Source of the DNA: Ktedonobacteraceae bacterium
GTDB taxonomy: Bacteria > Chloroflexota > Ktedonobacteria > Ktedonobacterales > Ktedonobacteraceae
Assembly: GCA_035653615.1 (NCBI GenBank)
Contig: DASRBN010000029.1
Coordinates: 1-45,992 of the forward strand
DNA: 45,992 nt
Direction of reading: 5' to 3'
Made by a program: the position numbers and the translations under genes. The notes beneath the pieces were generated by a model that did not search any database, had not been told where the DNA came from, and saw nothing but the letters and a program-made list of their open reading frames with translations. Below are positions 1 to 8,007 of the stretch, piece by piece (the first letter of the stretch is position 1; each line of letters opens with the position of its first letter).

Positions 1-185
1 TGGGCTTCGTCGTACTGGTGGACATAGAAAGCGATCAGGCGTAAGAGTGGGGCCTCGTAGCGATGCACCAGCGCTTCGAAGGCGGCTTGATCGCCGGCCA
101 GGGCCTGTTGCACCAGCTGGCTATCGCTGCTCGTTGGGTAGTGGATCGATGTTGTAGGCGTTGTTTCCGGTGGTCGTGTTAGCAT
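1..185 (-). CDS. ECF-type RNA polymerase sigma factor, N-terminal fragment
   Basis: Only the first 61 or so codons lie in the window; the gene runs off the left edge. The translated start is a Pro/Thr-rich leader followed by DSQLVQQALAGDQAAFEAL and HRYEAPLLRLIAFYV, which is the sigma-70 region 2.1-2.2 pattern of ECF sigma factors (the helix binding the core polymerase clamp). The ATG at 185 has a purine-rich GAGGGAA Shine-Dalgarno a few bases upstream. Such factors direct polymerase to a small regulon, often under an anti-sigma factor, but neither the -10 and -35 binding regions nor a partner gene can be seen here. The family call is fairly secure; the subgroup is unknown. Confidence 0.8.
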   Translation of the reverse strand, partial: MLTRPPETTPTTSIHYPTSSDSQLVQQALAGDQAAFEALVHRYEAPLLRLIAFYVHQYDEA

Positions 186-295
186 GGCTCTTCCCTCGTA
201 AGTCATGGGCAGCTCGCGCTCGCGCGTTCAGGCAAGTCGAGCGGAGCAGCTGCAACGTTGAACTCACTCACTCAGTGTACTGGCCGTAAGCCGCT

Positions 296-325
296 ACTAC
301 ATCCCTCGAACACACTATCTTTCTG
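296..325 (+). repeat. Dispersed repeat, TTAGAAC-type, forward copy
   Basis: Contains CGAACACACTATCTTT, a divergent copy of the core TTAGAACRCRCTRTTTT found about eight times in the first 10 kb of the window. It faces an inverted copy at 648-674, and the two flank the MFS remnant. Apart from this copy I see no feature in 186-359. Confidence 0.5.
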
Positions 326-359
326 TCGCGGACGCACCGCGTCAAGCAGTGTAAACACA

Positions 360-623
360 CTAGAGCAGTGTACGTAAAGATTGAATTCGTGCCCAGATGA
401 GTCTTTTTTGCGTGCGTCTTTCCGCAAGCCTGCCCGCGAGAGCACCTGCGATCAGGATACCGATGGTGGTGGGGGTGAGCGCCAGGCCAGCCGAAATGGC
501 GTTGTAGTGATGTACTTCTTGCAGGTAGACGGAGATGACAAGGATCGTCCCGATGATATCGAATTTCGGCCTGGCGCCCTGTATCCTTGCATCAGGGAGG
601 CGACGGCTCAGCACCATAATCAA
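360..623 (-). pseudogene. MFS (DHA2-type) drug transporter remnant with internal deletion
   Basis: The 87-residue frame joins two pieces that are normally far apart in DHA2-family (EmrB/QacA-like) 14-TM transporters. The first, SRRLPDARIQGARPKFDIIG, resembles the cytoplasmic loop after TM6. The second, YLQEVHHYNAISAGLALTP followed by GILIAGALAGRLAERR, resembles a later helix pair near TM9-10. The helices between them are missing, and so are all N-terminal TMs and the C-terminal helices. An intact family member has about 450-500 residues. No good ribosome binding site precedes the ATG. I read it as a decayed gene with an internal deletion, lying between inverted copies of a short dispersed repeat. 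A functional short protein is unlikely. Confidence 0.65.
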
Positions 624-647
624 GACGACGATGTGCCCATTTCAAAT

Positions 648-674
648 AAAAAATAGCGCGTTCTAAGCATATAC
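648..674 (-). repeat. Dispersed repeat, TTAGAAC-type, reverse copy
   Basis: On the minus strand this reads GCTTAGAACGCGCTATTTTT, one of the best matches to the family core. It forms an inverted pair with the copy at 296-325. Confidence 0.6.
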
Positions 675-759
675 ATTCATTTCCAACCCGGTATAGTGAT
701 AACCTGACTATATGCTTGATGGATTTTGACAACCGAATGGGCAAGCAGTCTCTGGCCGT

Positions 760-940
760 GTCATTCTGAGCGCAGCGAAGAATCACGGCATCCCCCGATG
801 CAGATTCTTCGCTGCGCTCAGAATGACACAAACGGAACCCGTGTCTAGCGAGCCTGAGATTCTTCGCTGCGCTCAGAATGACACGAACGGAATCCATGTC
901 TAGCGAGCCTGAGATTCTTCGCTGCGCTCAGAATGACACG
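760..940. repeat. Palindromic repeat cluster with 55-bp tandem copies
   Basis: The motif ATTCTTCGCTGCGCTCAGAA occurs at about 803, 858 and 913 (period 55 bp), and once in inverted orientation at 761-785. The inverted copy and the first direct copy form a hairpin with long arms around a short loop. The spacer between direct copies (ACGGAATCCATGTCTAGCGA and similar) is also repeated, so the array is a true tandem duplication. The same palindrome recurs inside the NRPS gene at 28300-28367 and, degenerate, in the PKS gene at 39200-39226. It resembles REP/BIME-like elements; no transposase is associated. Confidence 0.85.
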
Positions 941-971
941 AACGGATTCGCCTTAATAGGGAGGCTTAGGT

Positions 972-2435
972 ATGAGCAACTGGTCTGTTGTCACCACCAT
1001 TATTGTTATCGTTGGCTGGCTCATCCCGTTCGTCATGTTGTTCATCGTGCCGGTGAATCGCAAGCCTTCCTCGGCGACTGCCTGGCTGATGCTTGCCTTC
1101 CTGCTCCCATATATCGGCGTACTCATCTTTCTGCTATTGGGTAGTCCCAGGCTCTCCAGGCGCCGCCGCGCGGAACAGCACACTATGAATGATTTTATAA
1201 GCAAAACCGTCATGGAAGCGAGTTCGAGGCCGGAGTTGAGCGATCTAGTTGATCCCACTATCCCCGCGCGCTATGACCCTTTCGTAAAACTCAATACCAA
1301 CCTGGGGTATTTGCCTGCGCTTGCCGGCAATGATGTCGAATTGCTGCCGGTGTATCAACGTATCTTTGAGCGCATTGCGGCAGACATCGACGCTGCTCAA
1401 AAATTTGTCCACATGGAATACTATACGGTGAGTAGGGATGATGAGACCGAGGGCGTCTTTGCTGCGATGGAGCGTGCCGTGAATCGAGGCGTCAAGGTAC
1501 GTATATTGATGGATCACCTGGGTTCGCGTGAATATCCCCACTTCAAGGAGTTGTGGAGGCGGCTGACGGATGCCGGAATTGAACATCACGTGATGCTGCC
1601 ATTACGCTTACCCGGGGCTACTTATACACGCCCGGACTTGCGCAACCACCGTAAGATTGTGGTGATTGATGGACAGACGGGCTATACGGGGTCGCAAAAT
1701 CTGATTCAGCGCAACTATTTTCGCAAAGATGACATCTACTACGATGAGTTGGTAGCACGCGTCAGAGGCCCGGTCGTTGCCGAACTCGAAGCCGCCTTTC
1801 TGACCGACTGGTATTCCGAAACCGGTGTTTTGCTCGACAGGCAGAGTGCGCCAGAAACTGCTATCGAACTCATGGCGTGCGGCGATATGCTTTGTCAGGT
1901 GTTGCCCAGTGGATCAGCTTTTCAGAACGAAAATAACCTGAAACTATTTACCTCGCTTATCCACGCTGCCCGGCACACGCTCGTGATTACCAATCCCTAC
2001 TTTGTGCCTGATGACGCGCTGACCACGGCCATCACCAGCGCGGCCCAGCGTGGGGTGCGAGTGACGCTCATGAACTCAGAAGCCTCAGACCAGTTTTTTG
2101 TCAGTCATGCCGAGCGGTCGTACTACGAGGAACTACTCAATGCAGGCGTGAAGATCTACCAGTACAGGGCGCCAATCTTGCTGCATGCCAAGCATATTAC
2201 CGTTGATAATGATATCGCCGTTATTGGTTCGAGCAATCTCGACATGCGCTCGTTTCAGCTCAATCTTGAGGTCACCCTGATCTGCTATGATACTCGTGTC
2301 GTCGCAGCATTGCGTCAAGTCGAAGCGAACAATCTGCTCAAAGCCAGGTCCGTGAACCCTGCTGAATGGGAAGCCCGCGCGCTTCGTGAGAAGTTCTTTG
2401 AGAATATTGCCCGCCTGGCTGCTGCATTGCAATGA
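972..2435 (+). CDS. cls: Cardiolipin synthase, phospholipase D superfamily
   Basis: The 487-residue protein has two N-terminal membrane segments (about residues 8-27 and 36-56), the PLDc_N region, then two phospholipase D catalytic domains. Both HKD motifs are intact: H226, K228, D233 in HRKIVVID, and H405, K407, D412 in HAKHITVD, each followed by GS. Length and layout match bacterial cardiolipin synthases, which condense two phosphatidylglycerols (or use related donors) into cardiolipin at the inner face of the membrane. The ATG at 972 is preceded by GGGAGG (about 959-964). The gene is followed after 10 bases by a convergent gene, so it appears monocistronic. The 55-bp repeat array lies directly upstream and may affect its transcript leader. 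Confidence 0.93.
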   Translation: MSNWSVVTTIIVIVGWLIPFVMLFIVPVNRKPSSATAWLMLAFLLPYIGVLIFLLLGSPRLSRRRRAEQHTMNDFISKTVMEASSRPELSDLVDPTIPARYDPFVKLNTNLGYLPALAGNDVELLPVYQRIFERIAADIDAAQKFVHMEYYTVSRDDETEGVFAAMERAVNRGVKVRILMDHLGSREYPHFKELWRRLTDAGIEHHVMLPLRLPGATYTRPDLRNHRKIVVIDGQTGYTGSQNLIQRNYFRKDDIYYDELVARVRGPVVAELEAAFLTDWYSETGVLLDRQSAPETAIELMACGDMLCQVLPSGSAFQNENNLKLFTSLIHAARHTLVITNPYFVPDDALTTAITSAAQRGVRVTLMNSEASDQFFVSHAERSYYEELLNAGVKIYQYRAPILLHAKHITVDNDIAVIGSSNLDMRSFQLNLEVTLICYDTRVVAALRQVEANNLLKARSVNPAEWEARALREKFFENIARLAAALQ

Positions 2436-2445
2436 GCAAGCCTGA

Positions 2446-3375
2446 TTACCTTTCTTGATTGACTTGATCTTTTAACCTGACTGATAGATTGTCTGTCGTA
2501 GCCGGAATACCTTCCCCAAAATAGGCATTGATCTCTGCCCCGATGAGGAGGATCAGCGCAAAGTAGTAAAAGAAAAATAAGAAAATGACCGCGAAACCGA
2601 GCACACCCGTGTAATCGCTTAAAAAGCGCGTCACGTAGAAAGGGAAGAGTAACAGGTAGGCCTGGATGGCTACGGACGCCAGGAGCGCTCCGAGCCAGCA
2701 GTGTCGGAAACGGATAGAGCGGTGAGGCACGACTATGTAAATGATTACTAACAAGACCCACCCGGCCACGATGCCGGTAAGGATGCCCAACAGGGTATTG
2801 AAGAAGCCCGAGCTGATAGGAGTTGTTTGCAGCAAAGAGCTTATCAGTGTAGAGAGTGTATCTGCCAGTAACACCAGTGGCGTGAGAACGACGAATAGAA
2901 AAATCATCCCTATTGCCATGATATAGCGCTGTAGTAGATCTCGTGTACGCGTCTGGTAGATGATCGCAAAATAGTCCTCTATGGCGAGGAAGAGTCCGGA
3001 GCCTGCAATTATCGCGATGCCGGTGGCAATTATTCCTAATAATCCTGCATTGCTGTTAAGCGTGTTCAGGGCAAGCCTCACGATTTCCGTAGAAGGTATA
3101 GGTGGTGGGAAGGAATGTTGAATAAAGGAAATAATTTCTTGCTGAATTGAGAGGTCCAGGCGCCCATAGATGAACCCGCTGAGCGCAATCAGAGCAATGG
3201 TAATAGGGATAAGCGTGACAATCAGGTTAAATGCAAGCCCCGATGCGAAGTTCATGACCCAATCGTTATTAAATTTGGTCCACAATTCCAGCAAGGATTT
3301 GAATCTCCCGCCAGGGGCCTGTGTTGATAGAGGAGTATCTTTATTCGTCGGTGGCCCATTTTCCTTCGCCCCCAT
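2446..3375 (-). CDS. YihY/virulence factor BrkB family membrane protein
   Basis: About 309 residues with six hydrophobic segments, in the YihY/UPF0761 (BrkB) pattern. Recognisable stretches are NFASGLAFNLIVTLIPITIAL near the N-terminus, FLAIEDYFAIIYQTR in the middle, and the C-terminal FALILLIGAEINAYFGE, the strongest family signature. The molecular function of this family is unsettled (older RNase BN claims are not supported). The frame is open up to 3474, but the first 33 codons are made of a dispersed repeat. The ATG at 3375 has AAAGGAAACC immediately upstream and begins MGAKENG, so I choose it. The gene is convergent with cardiolipin synthase. Confidence 0.88.
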   Translation of the reverse strand: MGAKENGPPTNKDTPLSTQAPGGRFKSLLELWTKFNNDWVMNFASGLAFNLIVTLIPITIALIALSGFIYGRLDLSIQQEIISFIQHSFPPPIPSTEIVRLALNTLNSNAGLLGIIATGIAIIAGSGLFLAIEDYFAIIYQTRTRDLLQRYIMAIGMIFLFVVLTPLVLLADTLSTLISSLLQTTPISSGFFNTLLGILTGIVAGWVLLVIIYIVVPHRSIRFRHCWLGALLASVAIQAYLLLFPFYVTRFLSDYTGVLGFAVIFLFFFYYFALILLIGAEINAYFGEGIPATTDNLSVRLKDQVNQER

Positions 3376-3394
3376 TGGTTTCCTTTCACCGGCT

Positions 3395-3470
3395 CCTGTA
3401 GGGATAGTGGCTTGTCCCTGTCCCCGCCCTGGATATGCAATCGTCCTGTAGGGACAGTTGGTCCCTGTCC
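3395..3470. repeat. Dispersed repeat of GTAGGGACAG type, two copies
   Basis: Two copies of TCCTGTAGGGAYAGT, each followed by a GTCCCTGTCC half, lie about 47 bp apart and can fold into hairpins. Related sequence (GGCCTGTCCCTGTCCCTACA) is found inside the PKS gene at 38378-38402. The repeat sits just upstream of the YihY-type gene start and creates a spurious N-terminal extension of its frame. Confidence 0.65.
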
Positions 3471-3505
3471 TCATTCCATCTGCCTCTAAAGTACTTACTG
3501 GGGAA

Positions 3506-3540
3506 CGAGGCTACATCCTTAGAACACGCTATTTTTTAAT
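3506..3540 (+). repeat. Dispersed repeat, TTAGAAC-type, forward copy
   Basis: Reads CATCCTTAGAACACGCTATT and continues into a T-rich tail; one of the cleanest copies. It lies in the divergent space between the YihY-type gene and the kinase regulator gene. Confidence 0.6.
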
Positions 3541-3602
3541 GGGTTTCCTCGCCGGGCGGAAATGGCTTGCATAATCTATTCGCGCTACTTTGTAGCCGTG
3601 AG

Positions 3603-3632
3603 TATACCCGGAACTATACCCTTTCTATACCC
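3603..3632 (+). promoter_or_regulatory. Three TATACCC direct repeats, possible operator
   Basis: TATACCC occurs at 3603-3609, 3615-3621 and 3626-3632, i.e. spaced 12 and 11 bp, close to one helical turn, in the leader region of the kinase-ATPase-LuxR gene. Phased heptamers of this kind are typical of operator sites, but no binding protein can be named and chance is possible. Confidence 0.35.
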
Positions 3633-3821
3633 TATGGGAAATTGTTTTCTTGTGTATCATCTGCTACAGTAATGCTTGTTGCTAATTCAGGCTTCTCAGG
3701 CCGGTTGTTGGATCTTGTAGTAGATCGCCGACCTGGCTCCAGTATGATGCTTGTACAGAGCGGTTACTTTATTTGCATCGATGCCATCAGAGCACCGGTA
3801 AAAGGAAAGGGGTGTACAAAG

Positions 3822-6494
3822 ATGGTGTGTATGATAGAACGAACAGAACAACGGCTGGGGAACTACCGTCTGCTTCGACTTTTGGGTAGAGGTGCCTTTT
3901 CCGATGTGTACTTTGGAGAGCATATCTATCTGAGTACTCCGGTTGCTATCAAAGTTTTGCGCGTGCAAGTGGATTCCCCCACGTTGAATGAGTTTCTTAC
4001 CGAAGCGCGTCACATAAGTCACTTGATCCATCCACATATCATTCGTGTGTTTGACTTCGATATGGAGGGTGAAGTTCCTTTCCTGGTCATGGACTACGCT
4101 CCTTATGGGAACCTGGGAGATCTATATCCCTCCGGCAGCGTGGTGCCTTTGTCGACCATCGTCTCCTACGTCCAGGCGCTCGCCTCAGCATTACAACATG
4201 CTCATGACCAGCACATCATCCATAGAGATCTCAAGCCGGAGAATGTGCTGTTGGGTCCCAAACACGAGGTTCTCCTGAGTGATTTTGGTCTGGCCTTGCT
4301 CACTTCAGGTAACGAGATTTTGCAGGTCAAAGAACATGTTGGTACCCTGGCTTACATGGCCCCCGAGCAACTTGGTGGCAGGCCCGGTCCCGCAAGCGAT
4401 CAATATTCGCTTGCCGTAATGGTCTATAAGTGGCTTACCGGTCGGCTTCCTTTCCAGGGATCGCATGCTTATCTCTCCATCCAGCACCTGGATTCCATAC
4501 CTCCTCTACGCGAGCGGAGTCCCGAGATACCCCTTGCTGTGGAATGGGTGCTTTCCAAAGCGCTCTCGAAAGAACCATCGCAGCGCTACATAGATGTACT
4601 CAGCTTTGCTGGGGCTTTTGAAGAAGCCTGCCAGACTGACTCCTCGTTATCGCAATTTCTCAGCTCACGTGTGGTCCTGACTGAAGCAAGTGAAGTGGGA
4701 GTAGGTTTACATGGCTTCTATGAGTCCATGCAGAATGTGCCGGCCTCCCTTACGCCAATGATCGGACGCGAACAGGAGCTTAAGGAGGCGCGTGCCTGGC
4801 TGTTGCGTCCTGAGGTGCGGTTGCTGACGCTAACAGGTCCAGGAGGAATCGGAAAGACGCGTTTTGCTACAGCCCTCAGTATCGAGATGTTGCCGGACTT
4901 TGCGCAAAATGCCTGTGCTGTATGGCTAGCTCCTCTGAACGATCCTGACCTGGTCATACCCAGCATCTTGCAGGCCCTTGGTCTGTCTGAGAGCAAAAAA
5001 AGCTCTCCTTTCGAACAACTCACCAGTGTTCTCGGTGAGAAGCCATTCCTGCTGTTGCTGGATAACTTTGAGCACCTGTTGCCGGCAGCGCCACAGCTCC
5101 TGGCGTTACTCGCCGCCTGCCCGCATCTCAAGATCATTGTAACCAGCCGCGCAACACTGCACCTGCAAGGAGAATTCGAGTTTGCCGTACCCCCGCTGGC
5201 CTTACCTGACCTGCACCAGTTATCGGATGTAGAGGAACTCGCTCAAGTTGAAGCTGTAGCCCTCTTTCTGCGATGCGCGGAGGCACGCAACCACAAGTTT
5301 AAGCTGACTCAGGATAACGCTGCTATTATTGCTGAGATATGCAACCGGCTCGAAGGCTTACCTCTTGCAATTGAACTGGCAGCGAGACGCAGCAAAGTAC
5401 TATCTTTGCCTGCCCTACTAGCACGCCTGGAGTATGGCTTAGAGGTTTTGACGAGTTGTCAACAAAATGTCGCGGCGCACCAGCAAAACCTGCGCAGTTC
5501 GATCACCTGGAGCTATGATTTGCTCTCAAGTGAGGAGCAAAAATTTTTCCGGCGACTGGCGGTCTTTGAAGGACCGTTCAGCCTCGGTGCGGCAGAGGCC
5601 ATCGGCCTGGCACTGGGTGGCATAACGCTGCCCATTTTAGATGTAGTGACTTCGCTGATAGATAAGAACGTACTCAGACAGGGAGAACAAGCAAGATGTG
5701 ACTGCGCGCTGAGCCTGTTGGGGCCGCTGCGAGCGTATGGGTTGGAGCGCCTGGCAGCTGCAGGAGAACTGGAAGGGGCGCGTGATGCGCATGCGCAGTA
5801 CTACCTGGCGCTGGCAGAGCAGGCGGAGTCCGCGCTGTCAGGGGATGAGCCGGAACGCTGGCTGGAGCAGTGGGAGTGGCAGTCTGGGAATCTGCGGGCG
5901 GCGCTGCGGTGGTTGCTCCAGCGGGGCCAGCGTGAGGAGGCCTTGCGACTGATGGTCGCGCTGGAGCAGTTCTGGCTGCGAACAGACCAGGGGAACGAGG
6001 GGCTCCGTTTGCTGGTACAGGCGTTGGAGACCCCGGCGACAGGTGCGGGGCCGATCTCGGCGCCGCTCAAAGCCAGGGCCATGCGGGTGCGTGAACGCCT
6101 GCAAGATCAGCAGCATGGCGAGAGGCCAGCGCCAGGGCTGGTCGAGGGAGCCGCCCAGGCAAGGACGCCCCTGCGACTGAAAAGTCGAGCTCAAGAGCGC
6201 GCGCGCGGTGGGAACCTGGAGGGGCAGCGACCGATCTGCGCAGTACCGGCGCGCGACGGGTTGGCGAGCAGGTCACAGGATGCAGGTGCTCCCCCCTGTT
6301 ATGAAATGTTGACGGCACGTGAAGTGGAGGTGATGCACCTGCTGGCGCTGGGGCTCAGGAATGCCGAGATTGCCGAGCGCCTGGTGGTAAGCCCGCATAC
6401 TGTGAATGGCCATGTGCAATCGATCTATGGCAAGTTGGGGGTCAATTCGCGCAGTGCGGTAACTCGCTATGCGCTGAAGTACCAACTGGTATAG
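3822..6494 (+). CDS. Serine/threonine kinase - NB-ARC-type ATPase - LuxR transcriptional regulator
   Basis: An 890-residue fusion regulator. Residues about 14-270 are an intact Hanks-type kinase: glycine loop GRGAFSDVY (22-30), ATP lysine in VAIKVL (about 44), HRDLKPEN (134-141), DFG (154-156) and MAPEQ (179-183). Residues about 314-620 are an AAA/NB-ARC ATPase: Walker A GPGGIGKT (339-346) and Walker B FLLLLDNFEHLL. The last 65 residues are a LuxR/GerE helix-turn-helix (LTAREVEVMHLLALGLRNAE, then PHTVNGHVQSIYGKLGV). The family, common in Ktedonobacteria, normally has a long TPR region before the HTH. Here only a short stub remains (to about residue 745), followed by about 80 Arg/Ala/Pro-rich residues without TPR character. 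The open frame extends upstream to 3567, but ATG 3822 has AAAGGAAAGGGG at 3801-3812 and directly precedes the kinase domain. Confidence 0.9.
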   Translation: MVCMIERTEQRLGNYRLLRLLGRGAFSDVYFGEHIYLSTPVAIKVLRVQVDSPTLNEFLTEARHISHLIHPHIIRVFDFDMEGEVPFLVMDYAPYGNLGDLYPSGSVVPLSTIVSYVQALASALQHAHDQHIIHRDLKPENVLLGPKHEVLLSDFGLALLTSGNEILQVKEHVGTLAYMAPEQLGGRPGPASDQYSLAVMVYKWLTGRLPFQGSHAYLSIQHLDSIPPLRERSPEIPLAVEWVLSKALSKEPSQRYIDVLSFAGAFEEACQTDSSLSQFLSSRVVLTEASEVGVGLHGFYESMQNVPASLTPMIGREQELKEARAWLLRPEVRLLTLTGPGGIGKTRFATALSIEMLPDFAQNACAVWLAPLNDPDLVIPSILQALGLSESKKSSPFEQLTSVLGEKPFLLLLDNFEHLLPAAPQLLALLAACPHLKIIVTSRATLHLQGEFEFAVPPLALPDLHQLSDVEELAQVEAVALFLRCAEARNHKFKLTQDNAAIIAEICNRLEGLPLAIELAARRSKVLSLPALLARLEYGLEVLTSCQQNVAAHQQNLRSSITWSYDLLSSEEQKFFRRLAVFEGPFSLGAAEAIGLALGGITLPILDVVTSLIDKNVLRQGEQARCDCALSLLGPLRAYGLERLAAAGELEGARDAHAQYYLALAEQAESALSGDEPERWLEQWEWQSGNLRAALRWLLQRGQREEALRLMVALEQFWLRTDQGNEGLRLLVQALETPATGAGPISAPLKARAMRVRERLQDQQHGERPAPGLVEGAAQARTPLRLKSRAQERARGGNLEGQRPICAVPARDGLASRSQDAGAPPCYEMLTAREVEVMHLLALGLRNAEIAERLVVSPHTVNGHVQSIYGKLGVNSRSAVTRYALKYQLV

Positions 6495-6656
6495 CGAGTC
6501 CTCTCCTCCACTCGATTCATGTCACGTGCATCTGCATCAATTTTGCAAGCAGGCGCTATGGTAATATTGAAACGGCGAGCTAGATGAGGTGAAGCGAGAT
6601 CATATCACAAATTGATCACATCTTTTACAAATCTTTACATAGGTAACGCTATGACA

Positions 6657-6686
6657 TTGTAGAAAGGATGCGGTATTTGGTATACT
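6657..6686 (+). promoter_or_regulatory. Putative sigma-70 promoter for the Trp-heptad coiled-coil gene
   Basis: TTGTAG (6657-6662), an 18-bp spacer, and TATACT (6681-6686) preceded by TGG, i.e. an extended -10. The -35 is weak (three of six consensus bases). The rest of 6495-6799 is AT-richer than the surrounding coding DNA and shows nothing else I recognise. Confidence 0.45.
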
Positions 6687-6799
6687 TGTGAATGGTTTCC
6701 CTCTCGTTCTCAGTTCGAATTGAAAGGCTATGTCAATAGAGGCGCCGTCGGGGTGAAAGGAGCTCTATCTCAGGGCGGATAAAAACGAAGGTGAAAAAG

Positions 6800-7594
6800 A
6801 TGCAGACTCCGGTTAGCTTACGTATTAGCGTTCATATCGAGCAACCAGATATTCAGTCCCTGGTCCAGACCATGCTCTCCCAGGCTGGGCATCACTGCCT
6901 ACTGGATCGTCCAGGTGAGCACTCCCTGGCAGTCTACTTGCAGACTATCCTTGACGAGCTGCGCCAGGAGCCCTCCTCTGCCTATGATGCACTGATTGTT
7001 GGGGCAGCAGAGGTGGAGACGCTCATCGATCCGGCGGTACTCTTAGCGCTGGTGCATCTGCAAGGGTCCAGGCCTGTTCCCATCCTACTAATCAGCAATG
7101 CCGGTAGCTGGCAGCTGCGCACCTGGCTGACCTTTGAGAAGGTGCTGCTGCTGCCAGAGAATCATTCCATGCATCACTTCTTCCTGGCGCTTGGCCGGCT
7201 CACAGAGACCTTTGCCGGAATGCCCAATCCCATCTTTGAACAGCTGAGTCCAGGCACGGCAGAGCGCTATGTCGCCATAATGGACGATTATGAACAGCTG
7301 GTGGCAGGGGAACGGAGTCGCATCGCGGTCCGTCATCGCTGGTTGGATCAGCGGCAGGAATGGTTGGAGCAGAGGCGAGCGTGGCTGGAAGAGAGACAAG
7401 TCTGGTTGGAGATCAAGGAGCGAGCGCCAGATCCCCAACACGAGTGGCTCCAGGAGCAGCACGCCTGGCTGGAGAAGCAAAAGCGCGAAGTCGAGATCGA
7501 GCTGAGAAAAGTGAAGGATCTACGCATGTGGCTGAAGCTGTATCAACAGCGGATTGACGAGGAGCATCCGCCTTACAAAAGTGCTGTCCAGTAG
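6800..7594 (+). CDS. Unknown protein with receiver-like N-terminus and Trp-heptad coiled coil
   Basis: About 264 residues and no family I can name. The N-terminal 140 residues alternate hydrophobic strands and helices (ISVHIEQPDIQSLVQTMLSQ, then YDALIVGAAEVE, then PVPILLISN), like a degenerate response-regulator receiver fold. I cannot point to a phosphorylatable Asp with confidence. From about residue 178 the chain becomes a long charged helix with Trp-Leu every seven residues: RWLDQRQEWLEQRRAWLEER, continued by QVWLE and, after a short break, HEWLQEQHAWLEKQ. Trp at one heptad position is unusual and suggests a self-assembling coiled coil. The frame also permits a GTG at 6791; ATG 6800 is better placed behind GAAGGTGA. 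It follows the kinase regulator on the same strand after about 300 bp and has its own candidate promoter. Confidence 0.7.
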   Translation: MQTPVSLRISVHIEQPDIQSLVQTMLSQAGHHCLLDRPGEHSLAVYLQTILDELRQEPSSAYDALIVGAAEVETLIDPAVLLALVHLQGSRPVPILLISNAGSWQLRTWLTFEKVLLLPENHSMHHFFLALGRLTETFAGMPNPIFEQLSPGTAERYVAIMDDYEQLVAGERSRIAVRHRWLDQRQEWLEQRRAWLEERQVWLEIKERAPDPQHEWLQEQHAWLEKQKREVEIELRKVKDLRMWLKLYQQRIDEEHPPYKSAVQ

Positions 7595-7744
7595 GCAGGT
7601 GGTGGAGAACGATGCTGAGAAATCCTCCCAGAGGCACAATCCACCCTCCTGCCTATCTACTGTGAAGATCGGATCGTCGAGGCGATCTCTATCCACATTA
7701 TTTAAGACCCCGACCGCTGTTTTTAACATACTCTTTTTGCATTC

Positions 7745-7897
7745 GAGATGACATCTTAGAACGCGCTATTTTATTGCGCATGATTTCTTTGGGCAACGAG
7801 TCCATCAGGATAAACACACCATAATGCCGGGCGCTATTGATGTGGCGCTAGCGGTGAACGCAATAGCTAAAGACAGTGCATTCTAAGGATGTATAGC
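7745..7897. repeat. Inverted pair of TTAGAAC-type repeats (about 150-bp MITE-like unit)
   Basis: Left end ACATCTTAGAACGCGCTATT; right end on the other strand CATCCTTAGAATGCACTGTC. The two imperfect arms enclose about 100 bp with no ORF. This structure takes up most of the 413-bp gap 7595-8007 and resembles a non-autonomous element or MITE; no target-site duplication was identified. Confidence 0.5.
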
Positions 7898-8005
7898 GGT
7901 GGTCAGGCAGGTAAACTAGAACCATGGTTGCAATACCATGATGCCCTGGAGAACTATGAACGACTCGATGAACGAAAGCGGTATGCAAAAGCAAAGGAGA
8001 TGTAG
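7889..8005 (+). CDS. Small ORF of 38 codons upstream of the LURP-one-like gene
   Basis: The reading frame from ATG 7889 encodes a hydrophilic helical peptide (ending YERLDERKRYAKAKEM) that stops three bases before the next start codon. The residue pattern looks protein-like, and the tail carries the ribosome binding site of the following gene. However, its own start lies within the end of a dispersed repeat and no separate Shine-Dalgarno is clear. It could be a coupled leader peptide, the tail of a decayed gene, or chance. Confidence 0.25.
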   Translation: MYSGGQAGKLEPWLQYHDALENYERLDERKRYAKAKEM

Positions 8006-8007
8006 AT

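Noticed and set aside
802-938. CRISPR array
   Set aside because: The 55-bp periodic repeats have nearly identical spacers and the unit is a dispersed palindrome found elsewhere; no cas genes.
3567-3821. N-terminal extension of the kinase frame
   Set aside because: The first 85 codons have no kinase-like sequence and include operator-like repeats; ATG 3822 has a strong ribosome binding site and normal family start.
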